Source of the DNA: Sipunculus nudus
Taxonomy: Eukaryota > Annelida > Sipuncula > Golfingiida > Sipunculidae
Direction: 5' to 3'
NCBI GenBank assembly: GCA_026874595.1
Contig: CM049318.1
Span: 54,043,250 to 54,107,249 of the forward strand
Length of the DNA stretch: 64,000 nucleotides
Notes under the pieces: model-generated
Told to the model about the DNA's origin: nothing
What the model saw: the letters and a program-made list of their open reading frames with translations, nothing else
Databases searched by the model: none
Translations under genes and position numbers: made by a program
Part shown: positions 24,176 through 34,756 of the stretch, piece after piece
Layout: each line of letters begins with the position of its first letter
Numbering within the stretch: position 1 is the first letter of the stretch

Positions 24176-25129
24176 TATAAAACATCATGTTAAAATTTAT
24201 ATACAATAATACAAACAATATATTTATGTTGTTATTGAAACACCTTTATTTCACGTGATTTATAATACACATATATTATAAATGATATACATATTAAAAT
24301 ATCATATTGGATATTTAATAAAACTGTATTTTATGAAAACAGAAAATTCAAGAAGGTTACATCACTTTAACAAAAATGTCTTCACATAATTATGATGTTC
24401 GGCTTAACTAGCTATCGACAATCTGGAAGACGACCCTGTGCTGTTAATAATGCCAGGAACATTTACGTAATTTTTTCATCAACTGTTGTTTTGATCCCTT
24501 CTTCAGAAATTGATGGAAAAAATCATAGAAAGCGGACGATATTTTTGCTTTGCTTAAATATATTATTTCAAGAATTGAAACAAATCTTTTATCACATTTT
24601 ATACTTGAACAAAATTTGAACTATTAACGCTTCGACTGTTACATTTCCAGAAGAAAATGGTAGCCCGCTCGCTCCGTAATTTGATTTACCCTTAGGCCGA
24701 GGAAAAAATAATTGTTTGCGCATAATGAATTCTGATAAAATAGAAAGATATACTAAGAGTTTAACATTTAAGAACATTTGAGTGTGACTGACTATATCTA
24801 CGTACACATTCGCGCAGTTGCTAGCCCATAATATTGACTCTGTTTACATGTACATACTATACATAAGTAGTAGCCAGAGTCAAAAAAGGTTACCTGGTCA
24901 CTGCGCGTCTGAAATCCATAACATTCTACATACTAACCGTGCCTCTATACAAAGCGGAACCTTGAAAATCTATCTAATTAAAACTACCAAGATCTCGATC
25001 TTCTTTGAGCCCTTTGCATCCCCCCCCCCCAATCAGTTTTACTGCATTTGATGAGAAAGATCATAGGCTGTATTTTTTGTGTCATGTTATTACACAGTTT
25101 TGTATATTTCTGTGAATATGAATCCATTA

Positions 25130-25130
<1 letters not shown>

Positions 25131-25198
<68 letters not shown>

Positions 25199-25213
25199 AG
25201 AGAGAGAGAGAGA
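25131..25213. repeat. (GT)n-(GA)n microsatellite
   Basis: A GT run followed by a long GA run with minor interruptions. ORFs on both strands across it are not genes. Confidence 0.95.
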
Positions 25214-26090
25214 CATTTTATTCGATATAAAAGTAAAGAATCCATACAAAATATATTCAGTATGTCAATATTTATGTTTTTATTATGTCTGGAGACTGTT
25301 GTTAAGGATTTAATCCGCTGACACAACAGCCCCCTGTGCATGAAACATAGAGAGAGAGAAATTGTACATAAATATGGAGGTTAAATGATTGAACATTCTT
25401 AATATTTGAGACTATATGATTTAATAAGGAAATATGTAAAAAAAAATGGGAAGATTTACAACTTGAATTACTGAAAATATAGTTTGTTATTGATTAAACA
25501 ATTTTTTTATGGCTTATACTAATTTTTGTTACAGATGTAGCAGTTTATCTGAAGGCATTTTGTCTTAATAATAATTTATAAAATGTTGTTTGATGTAGCA
25601 AATAATACCTTAAAGACTATGAGTGAAGATTTTGTCAACAATGATTTAGTCGGTTCCATTTATGACTTTTGGTGTTATGTTTCTCAGACAGCTGTCTGCT
25701 ATCTTAGGTCTGGATTTATTTGTAACAAGGGTATCTGTATGTCTTGTGTCATGTTCGTGTGTCATGGTCCTTGTTGAAAAATTAAATGTTTGTAAATATT
25801 ATGGTAATGCTTCATGGCAGTAATTATAGTAAAAAATTTTAATATATTTAGTCTGAAGATGTCATTAATTTTAAGGACTTTTAATGATTTAAAAATTGGT
25901 TCAGTGTGGGCATTGTATTTGCTATTTGTGATAATTCTTATGTTTTTTTTTTAAGTTAGTCAATCTCCTGTGTGAACAGAATTTGTCCCCAGGCTTTAAC
26001 AATTTATTTTACGTCTGATGTGGAACGTGGGAGTTTCAAGTAGCCTATGACTGGCTGCGTAAATAAAAAAAATAGAGATAAAATGATATA
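25214..26090. other. AT-rich, no gene recognised
   Basis: Only short ORFs without domain likeness. Confidence 0.45.
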
Positions 26091-27112
26091 CAGTGAAACC
26101 CCTCTGGGGCGGACTGTCACGAGACTGGACAATTTGTCCGTTGTAGCACTGGGTCTGTAAAATTTCTCAATTTCTCTTTCCGTGACAATAAAAAAATCGC
26201 TTATGACATAAATTAATTTCTGACATCTCGTTCAAGTTTTGTGAAAACCTTTTGGGATCGAGCGTGAGAAATATGATAAATCAATGCATGATATCATTTA
26301 CGCTTCATATTTGGTAGTTGGGACTGATTTCCGTGATGCAAATGTTACAGGATCGGGGATTGGTTGATATCGCTGAGCCCTCACCCCAGGCGATAGGTCA
26401 TGACTCATGACTGTTATCGTCCGGTTGTGTAACAGATACGTCATTATCCTCGCTTCTGGGCCTATGATAGAATAATGTGGCCAAAATTCAGAATAAATAT
26501 GTTGCTTCACTGAAAGCTCGGCACAATAGAAACTTCGTTAATTCAGTCATTTTCTGGGGGGACTGCTATTAATAAAATGATACATAAATGAATGTTCCAG
26601 CTGAAAAATAAGGTAACTTGAGTAAAACTAGCTCCGGTCTTATAGTCATGGCAGTATGCCTAAATCATGAGAACATTTAAGTGATATAAGGCATACCATA
26701 AGCAGACAATATTTGCAATTTCAAAGTATTTCTGCATACTTCGATCGGGGCGGCCGCTTGAGTGTCCGTTAGCCTGGATGATTTTTGCCATCGGGCGGAC
26801 AAAAAAAGTGTCCGTTGACCTGAATAGCGGTGGTTGTCCGCGCTGCGCTGCAGAAAATGTTGAGTACATGCAAATACGCTCGGGTGTCCACACCAAACGC
26901 CGCGCTGCGCCGTGCTGTGCTTCCCGGCAAACAAAGCTAAAACTTTCTCCGCTTTTCAGCGCCGCAAAATGCTTTGCGTAGCGCAACGTTCGGTGTGGCC
27001 GCGCCTTAATGGGGTTCTTAAAGTGTTAAAAACGCCCCGTGGCCCAAATATTGTCCGTTAGGTAAGGTGTCCGCCCCAGAGGGGTGTCCGCCTGCAGCCC
27101 TGGGTTTCACTG
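26091..27112. mobile_element. pogo/Tigger-like non-autonomous element
   Basis: The left end TA|CAGTGAAACC and the right end GGTTTCACTG|TA give inverted ends and the TA target duplication of the Tc1/mariner-pogo group. Inside the ends, CCTCTGGGGCGGAC on the left and GTCCGCCCCAGAGG on the right are also inverted. TGTCCG-rich sequence recurs internally. No transposase. The overlapping short ORFs (26,660-26,986) lie in this repeat and are dismissed. Confidence 0.75.
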
Positions 27113-27133
27113 TATCATAAAGCGAATAAGTGT

Positions 27134-27135
27134 GT

Positions 27136-27168
<33 letters not shown>
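27134..27168. repeat. (CA)n microsatellite
   Basis: About 16 CA units next to the right end of the pogo-like element. Confidence 0.95.
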
Positions 27169-27171
<3 letters not shown>

Positions 27172-27517
27172 AGTGTACCTTGTCCCTAGTAGCAATATGT
27201 GATGTGAATATCGATTTTGTTAATAAAGAGGAGAGTCAGTATCATTTTCCTATTATCGCTTACATGCAGCTACTTGTCATGGAAGTACTGACGTGCATGC
27301 GAATAAACATTTCTTATCAAGTCTTAAAAGCCAAAGCAACAAATATACAGTGCATTTAGCTTTATTATATTTTGAAGAAAAGTATATAAAGAACAAAATT
27401 AAATCTATATCATGGACACTGAATGATGCTAGTAAAATTTTTGGGCCCTCAACCGGAACTGCTGCCAAATGCAGGTATTCCGGCCGAACCCCTGTTTACT
27501 GGCTGTATCCACTTACC

Positions 27518-27524
<7 letters not shown>

Positions 27525-27610
<86 letters not shown>
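27525..27610. repeat. (TA)n microsatellite
   Basis: About 43 TA units. Several ORFs extended by it are artefacts. Confidence 0.97.
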
Positions 27611-27613
<3 letters not shown>

Positions 27614-27940
27614 TGGCTATTTTCCGAGCACACCCGGAAATTAAGACGCGGTGATTAAAGGGAATACCCTTAACAGGGACATAAGGTATATGATTTACCA
27701 TCCCCGTCCTTTAACATAAGAATGATTGGTATTGACAAATAATGGTATCATAGACTTCTATTGTTTTATAAAGATGACGCAATCAAGGGACCAATTCCCT
27801 ATCGAAAAATGGGGCGGGGGCTTCGACACCCCCACCCCCTCCAGACACATAGGTCTTGTAAAGGGGTATACCATATTTACCCCATCCACCCGGTCCCAAT
27901 TTTGTAAACTAGAATACGGCTAGTCGACAAGCGACTACGT

Positions 27941-29289
27941 GTATCCGCCAAAATCAGAGTGGAACGGGTGAAGAGAGGCATGGATTGAGCGGCAAGGGGA
28001 AATAGAGTGAGGTGTGTTGCATATAAGCATTGAAGTCTGCAGCCGAAATGTGTACGTAGGTTGCGCCACCTACCACAAAATCCAGAAAGCTGTCCAAGTT
28101 GTAAACATATGCAAAATTTAAGGCAGATAAGTCAAACCACTACATGTATATGAGTGATTTTATCCCACAGCAGACAAATAGGACCTGTGCAAAAATGGCG
28201 CCACCAGTTTTGTATATGATTAAGAGCTATGTGAGATCTATACACATGCAAAATTTCAAGGGGATAAGTCCAACAAGTCCTCAGATATAAGCCTGAATGT
28301 CTGCAGCGTTAACATAAACGTAGGTGGCGCCACCTGCCAAAAAAAATCGAGAAAGCTATCCATGAAGTATAAACACGCAAAATTTTAGGCAGATAAATCA
28401 AACCACTACTGAGATATGAGTGATTTTAGCCCACGGCAGACAAACAGACGTACGCTGAGCAAAAATGGTCTTTGGCCTAATCGGTCAAACGGTTCCCGAG
28501 ATATAAACTTGGATGTCTGCAGCGTAAACTACAATGTAGGTAGCGCCACCTGTCATAAAATCAAGAAAGTTGTCCAGGATGTATAAACCTGAAAAAATTT
28601 AGGCAGATCTGTTAAACCACTGCCGAGATATGAGTGATTTTATCCCACGGCATACAAACAGACGCACGCTGTGCAAAAATGGTTGCATGTGGCGCAACCA
28701 GTTTCTCGTCTGATAAAGAGCTATTTGAGATCTATACACATGCACATTTTCAGAAAGATACGTCAAAACAGTCCGGAGATATAAGCATGGATGTCTGCAG
28801 CGTGAACGTGAATGTAGGTGGCGCCACCTGTCATAAAATCAAGAAAGCTATCCAGGATGTATACGCATGCCGAATTTCAGGTTAATTAGTCAAACCACTG
28901 CAGAGATATGAGTGATTTTCACCCAAGGCAGACGAACAGATGGACACTGTGCAAACATGGTTGCAGGTGGCGCCACCATTTTTGTGTATGTTATAAAGCA
29001 ATCCAAGGGCTACATTTGTACAATTTTTTCTTCCTGATCGGTCAAACGGTCCCGAGATATGTGGGTTTATGTGTGGAAACAGACGCACAAATGGGCGCTG
29101 GGCAGAGAGGAAAGGTGAGAGGTCAACGCCAATTAGTTAGGCACCAGTTCACATGTGACCCGATAATTGGTGTAAGTTTCGAAAAAAATCCGTCCAGTAG
29201 TCTCAGAGGAGTTCTCCGGAAACGAACGCGGCGGCGCGGAACCCCGTCAAAAACATAGTATCCGCAAAACTTCACGTTTTGGCGGATAC
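27941..29289. mobile_element. Inverted-repeat-bounded element with tandem GGCGCCACC units
   Basis: The ends are GTATCCGCCAAAA (27941) and TTTTGGCGGATAC (to 29289). Inside are four tandem units of about 275 bp (one shortened to 213), starting near 28034, 28308, 28521 and 28799. Each consists of two related halves of about 137 bp. Each half carries GGTGGCGCCACC-type sequence, then TATACACATGCAAAATTTCA, then a GAGATATGAG-like end. The right part repeats CAGACAAACAGACGCACGC. There is no coding capacity: ORFs such as 28,908-29,258 just cross the repeats. Confidence 0.75.
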
Positions 29290-30440
29290 AATTATTATAT
29301 TGATATATAGAAATTATATAATATACAGAAAGATATTTTAAAAATAGCTCGTGTAAATAAGGTTGACGATTTAATCACAGGCTACAACTCAGAAAGACTC
29401 AAAACCAATTTAATGACTTCTTGTATTTCTTACAAGCAGAATAGTTCATTCGGACACAACCAGGCGGCGTTAGGAGCCACACTGGTTGAACGCTTGTACC
29501 CGTGCCCCTATCATGCAGACAGAACTTGAAATTGCCAAAAAAATATCCATTAGACAGTGGCAGAAAATTTTCAGAATCCCTGGAATTCCATTTGTTATTG
29601 GTACACTTTTAGGAAAGATATTGACATTATTTTAAAGAAGTGAAGTCCATAATACGTTATAGTTCATAAAACTAATTAAAAATCGGCTGTAACATGTAAA
29701 ATTTGAATTTGGCAATGTTGTATATAGTAATACACTATGCTACAATAGATGACACATACCTTATATACATTATAGTTCACAACCAATAGTATAGTGATAT
29801 CTGTAACACGTATTACGTCGCTTCCTGTTATTATTCTTAATCGACTGCGTGGGGCAGCATGGACTTGGTTTTTAATTTACATGTATTTTATACATATTTC
29901 TAATGCCTACATTAAAATGATATCACTAAGGTCAATAAAATGTAAAATTCGTAATAATAGATTTATATAATTAACAATAAGTATATTCTCTGTGACAATG
30001 TTCTTTTCTCCTACTTGTGGTTTCAGAGATTAATGACATAAGTGATTAATGAAAAATCGATATATGTTGTAACTTTGCAAACTGTCTTTTTTATCTTTAT
30101 ATTTTTACATTATCATTTTCATTTAGCTTATAACGCGGTGAAAACAGTCACATTAAATATGGGGACATCATATAATACCAAACACATTTTATAATATAAA
30201 TACAGTAAATATAGATTTTACAAGTATCTAATGAACTATACTAAGGCCAACAAAGTATTTATAGATTTCTCAGAAACATTTTTTTCCCAGAAAATAATGC
30301 GGGGGGCATCTTTTAATTTAATTTTTCTCTTTAAAAATATATGGATATTATTATATATGGTTTGACCTAAAAATAACAAACCAGTGATAATAACTGATAT
30401 AAATTATAAATTATGAGAAAATAAATGTATGTGTCGAATT
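29290..30440. other. AT-rich, no gene recognised
   Basis: No exon-like or repeat structure that I can support. Confidence 0.45.
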
Positions 30441-30787
30441 ATTTCATTCGCACAAGAAAACAGGTCACAGTGACCTACTTATAAGTTTTTACAGATGAAT
30501 TATATCTTGAAAAAGTAGCATTTGAAATTCAAAATACATGGCTTTTGCGATGAAAGTATACACAGGTACCTTTTTTTACAGAAGGACGGATGGCTTCAAA
30601 AATTTTCACGCGATAACTTGGAAAATAATGGTCACAATATGACCACATTACAGGTTTCAAAGGAGACCTTTCTACCTGGGTACTGAGGCTAGGTTTCCAG
30701 TTACAATTGTTACGAGTTGTGCCCTGTTAGCGGGCGGTCGTACGTCTCACAGCTATAGCTCAGATGACTTTGAGTCTGCTGAGCTAA
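30441..30787. mobile_element. Helitron-like element remnant with 3' hairpin and CTAA end
   Basis: The 3' end has an imperfect hairpin at 30,759-30,783 (CTCAGATGACT / AGTCTGCTGAG) followed at once by CTAA, as Helitron 3' ends have. A second copy at 46,050-46,247 has the same hairpin and CTAA. The sequence after the end (AAATGACCCGTGTCAG) matches 22,990 in the other block, where no such element is present. Both copies contain AGGTCACAGTGACCT. The 5' end is uncertain. Confidence 0.6.
30462..30476. promoter_or_regulatory. Palindrome matching an estrogen-response-element consensus
   Basis: AGGTCACAGTGACCT is a perfect inverted repeat of AGGTCA with a 3-bp spacer. It is present again in the related element at 46,065-46,079. 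Only the sequence match is certain; no function is implied by it alone. Confidence 0.4.
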
Positions 30788-31785
30788 AAATGACCCGTGT
30801 CAGTTTTAGGATATATCTTTTATTCGGAAGATGAAAATACATGCGGCGTGAAGTTCAACTTCAGATCCATCAGCTTACATTTGACAATATTTTTACACAT
30901 GCATAAAATCGATAATAATATAGAGCCTGTATCTAGATTCGTTCAATACATATTATCCGTTTGGCTATAAAATGGGTGAACCGATATCCAGGCATAGGGC
31001 TGTACTTCGCTTAATTTTCCCAAAGTTTCCATTGCCAAGGACACCTTGCATTTTCAAATCTAAACTCTCGCAGATCTGACCAGTGACGTCACTCTATAAG
31101 CATAGAATGCCTATACACCCAATCTGGCTATTCTAATCCACAGACAATCATGGCGATGGCCTGGTTTTAATTGCAAATTTTACCAGCAATAAATATAAAA
31201 ATAATAATAATATCACTCTATTCTGAAATTTTGAAAACAAATCAAGTTAATTGTATTAAATCTTCCCTGAACTAACACTTGTCAAATTTGTCTTAAATTC
31301 ACTTGGATTCAAATCATAACTTAAATTTTATTGTGAAATAACATTCTTTGTGTTAATATGATGTGTGTGAGTTCAGGCGATTACATAATGAACAAAATAT
31401 GCAATTATAAACAGACACAAGATATAATCATTATTGCAATCATGTCGATATCGTTATTACATATAATAAAGTATCATAATACACATATATCAGAATATTA
31501 TAAAATACCCACTATGATAATAATATTATAATGCATACAGATGTATATACAGTGGATTAATTCAAAATACTTGCAGCTTAATAACATAACTGGTACTTCA
31601 TATCATGTTCGACCTTACAAGCAATCGACATTTTTGAAGATGACACCAGAATTGTGAAAAAAGCCTGAAGCGGAACCTGTGATGGTAAATTCTAAGTGAG
31701 GGTTGGTAATGGATTCTCTATCAAATGGAGGGATATTCTTATGAGTCTTGTGGCTGACAAGAGTTTAACCTATATACAAAGCCTG
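30788..31785. repeat. Second duplicated block, copy 2 (left part)
   Basis: Partner of 22,990-24,440. It is interrupted on its right by the 2.6-kb element at 31,792. The last part of the block reappears at 37,977-38,170. Confidence 0.75.
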
Positions 31786-31844
31786 GGTGCACAGGGGCGG
31801 ATCCAGGATTTTGCGAGGGGGAGGCTAGTAGATAGTTTGCATAA

Positions 31845-31847
<3 letters not shown>

Positions 31848-31896
<49 letters not shown>

Positions 31897-31960
31897 TGCG
31901 CAGACTCTTGCCATAGACATTTATCTTATTGTCTATCTATCAATTTATATACATAAATAA

Positions 31961-32026
<66 letters not shown>
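31848..32026. repeat. Two (TA)n microsatellites
   Basis: TA tracts at about 31848-31891 and 31965-32026 within the candidate element. Confidence 0.97.
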
Positions 32027-32028
<2 letters not shown>

Positions 32029-34049
32029 CAGTGTAAACTTCTGAGGTTCAAAAGGTTATAATAAGTGAAACGTTGGATACGTTAAATGAATTTAAGTCAC
32101 TTTTGACCTATAAAAATATAATTATTTGCCGTAAAAACGAAGAATTGCCCTTTTTCATTCTTGAACTTCAGAATAATGATTTTACAAAAAAATCAACTGT
32201 TATTGATGAGTGAGAGAAAGAGGTATTAGATAGCCATTACCACATTAAATCTCTTGTAAACATGTTGTCTTAATTTCAGTTTAAAATTAAATAATTTGCA
32301 GACTACAAACTCACAAAACATGACTCCACGGATATGGATATCAAAATACACTTTTTGCATTTTTCCACTTCATATACGATCTGACAATTTGTAAATTGTG
32401 AATTTGTATAAATGGGTACAGATGTGCAATTTATTATGTTTCCGAGACATAGTTTACAACTGGAAACTCATGAATAAAGTTTAGAAAAAACGTAAAAGCA
32501 GACATTGAAGTCAGACAATTCATATTATGTGTATTTATTGTATATATAGTTTGTAGCGCGATAATTATATTTATTCATGAGAAATGTGTGACAAGTTCAC
32601 ATACCCGGTCTGCTCGCCTCTTTCGGGAATTTATATTCAATTAAAGATTCCCCTGAAACCAAAAAATAAAGACGGTCTTTCGATCGCCTTTTTTTCCACA
32701 ACAGTTAAGCCATCTTTTAAATAAAAATATTATTGTGATCCAGGTAAACTCTAAATTTATTTTGTATTTTTCCCTGGGTCTCCTCATAAGTCCGCCTATA
32801 ACTGTTGAGTACAGCTGCTATCAGACGAGTCAACCAACGTCGATAATAACGTGATAAACCTTGCTTCGCAGAGGATTCATTTACTCAGCAAATAAAGACT
32901 CTTCTGGAGTAAGCAGTTAGAATGGGCAATTCATAGCAAAAGAATAAATGATTTGGAAATTATTTTTTTTCTATTTTACCGATTTAAAAATAAAAATAAG
33001 ACTTGGGTATATTAATAATCTCTTTTTTAGTTGTCGTTTAGGTATGAACTTAAGATGTGAGCACAAGTGCCCAACGATGTATACATTTCATTCATTATTT
33101 AATCTCAAATAATTGATTAGTCATAAAATAAAGACACAACTACATATAAACATTAAAGTGAATTAAACATCATTGAAAAAGGCAAACAAATCACTCGTGA
33201 TTGAATATCATTCTCTAACTATTTTTTAATATATAACTCACCAGCGTTCATTTTGATTAACTGGTATAGCTTAAATGACTTTTCCATATGTGCAGTTGCT
33301 TCTTTAGTCTCGGGGCCTATAACTTGCTTTTATACGTTCAAACGTCAGATCTCTTTTGTTTATACGTCTGAAGTATAAAATGCATTTCTTTCGTTCGTAT
33401 ATTTATGCATTATCATTTCCATATTTATTAGGTAATTTATTCATTTGTAATCGATTATAAATCTTCCATAAAAGGATGCTAAAGGTATAAAACATTGTCA
33501 GTTTACTTAAGTTTCTTGTACCGTTTTGTACATTTTTTTCTTTTAAAGAGCGTCAAGGACAAATAATTTCAACACAGATTCCCCATTGAGAATTCAAACT
33601 GATATATACAGCCAAAATCCCAGACCCCCATACATGTTATTTTTGACGAGGCAGTGAATTTCCACTGCCTATCATGAAAAACAAATGCCATGATGTAAGT
33701 ATATTCAGACATTGTTTATTATTTTTTATTTGAATGATAATGTATTGACGTTTTGTTAAAAAGAGAAAATTATTTTATTTCTAGGATAATGAGAGGTGAA
33801 AAAGGCTTGCTTTTTATTTAAACGCTTAATCATGTTCACAAGCAAGATGTCGAAGCCCAAGGACAGCTGTAGGCATTGCATTAGAAATGCTTGACGGAGC
33901 CACGGATGATAGATTCTGTAATTCGAAATTTTTAACTTCTATAACCAATGTTGGAAAATGTACAATTAATTATTTAGAAATACAAAAGGAGCTAGGGCCA
34001 CAATGGTCCCCGGCCATATGTTAACTAGGAAAGTGTGGCATCAGTGATG

Positions 34050-34115
34050 GTGTGGGACGGATGGACGGATTTTGAAGGACAGGTGGACAAAAGGACGGAG
34101 GGACTGACAGACGCG
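34050..34115. repeat. GACGGA/GGACGGA-rich stretch
   Basis: GGACGGATGGACGG and GGACGGAGGGACTGACAGACG resemble the microsatellite-like part of pearl-type elements. No core units or 3' hairpin were seen next to it. Confidence 0.4.
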
Positions 34116-34444
34116 GACCATTTTAGTAGTCCTCTCACTTAACGGTGGGGGAATAAATGGATGCCTGATCCTGGTGTAGACATGCGCCTCTCCTAGCGAT
34201 TCCTTGGGTTTTCAACATTTATTTTTCAGTTGAAAGGGTGATATTTGTATGACGGCAACTGAAATAATGTAATGAAAATCCTCTATGATAAAAAATGATA
34301 ACAATGTTTCCATCCTGGAAGGGGGGGGGGGGGGGGGGCTTCAGCCCCCAAAGCTCCCCCTCTGGATCCACCACTGGGTGCATGTAGCGAAACTGGAAAC
34401 ATGATTTAAAAGAGCCTCAGCCTTCATGTTTGCCAAGGAAACAA

Positions 34445-34450
34445 TTTATT
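34445..34450 (-). promoter_or_regulatory. Possible polyadenylation signal of the tau-like gene
   Basis: AATAAA on the minus strand about 310 nt after the stop codon. No nearer exact match was seen. Confidence 0.3.
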
Positions 34451-34756
34451 CACAGATTACCAGGAATAGAATGTCTTACATTTGCATACAATTTATATCA
34501 ATCTGGTCCTGATTAAGATGTTCACCCAAATGTCTATTATAAGACCGAACTTGCACATTTGCAAGGGATGTAAATAATTCATATGAATATATAAAAAGTA
34601 TGAAATATTGTCACTCCACGTGTAGCGTAGAGTATAATTGCTTTAACGCTTAATTAATCTTGCGGACTGTCAGTAGATTCTAACCACTAACAAATTTAAA
34701 TATTACACTTACATGCAACAAGGATATCATTAAAGCACTAACATAACAGTATATCC

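Larger units (their letters stand above)
22960..24930. repeat. Second duplicated block, copy 1
   Basis: 22,990-23,520 matches 30,788-31,280 (shared landmarks ACACATGCATAAAATCGATA and ATTCGTTCAATACAT). 24,390-24,440 matches 31,605-31,655, and 24,785-24,930 matches 37,977-38,120 (shared ATTGACTCTGTTTACATG and AGTAGTAGCCAGAG). Here the pieces lie close together. In the other copy they are separated by the 2.6-kb element and the intact tau-like gene. No gene was recognised inside. A pure A run is at 23,314-23,342. Confidence 0.75.
31792..34376. mobile_element. Candidate 2.6-kb element with CAGGGGCGGATCCAG-type ends
   Basis: The left end CAGGGGCGGATCCAG and the right end CTGGATCCACCACTG are imperfect inverted repeats. 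Both are followed inward by G-rich/C-rich runs (a long poly-G lies at 34320-34338). GGTGCA flanks both sides directly (31786-31791 and 34377-34382), supporting a single insertion. The interior contains two (TA)n tracts (31848-31891, 31965-32026) and AT-rich DNA without ORFs. Similar ends occur at 39,553 and 51,580. The ends recall hAT-type termini, but the visible target duplication is 6 bp rather than 8. Two unrelated end fragments cannot be excluded. Confidence 0.5.

Noticed and set aside
26660-26986. Overlapping ORFs on both strands, up to 108 residues
   Set aside because: They fall inside the pogo-like element's GC-rich repeat and have no transposase-like or other motif.
28908-29258. 116-residue ORF with an arginine-rich end
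   Set aside because: It crosses tandem repeat units and the right end of an interspersed element; composition follows the repeat.
27941-29289. CRISPR-like array because of regular repeats
   Set aside because: Units are about 275 bp and diverged with no spacer pattern, and the DNA is eukaryotic.
31792-34376. LTR retrotransposon
   Set aside because: The ends are inverted, not direct repeats, and there are no gag/pol-like frames.
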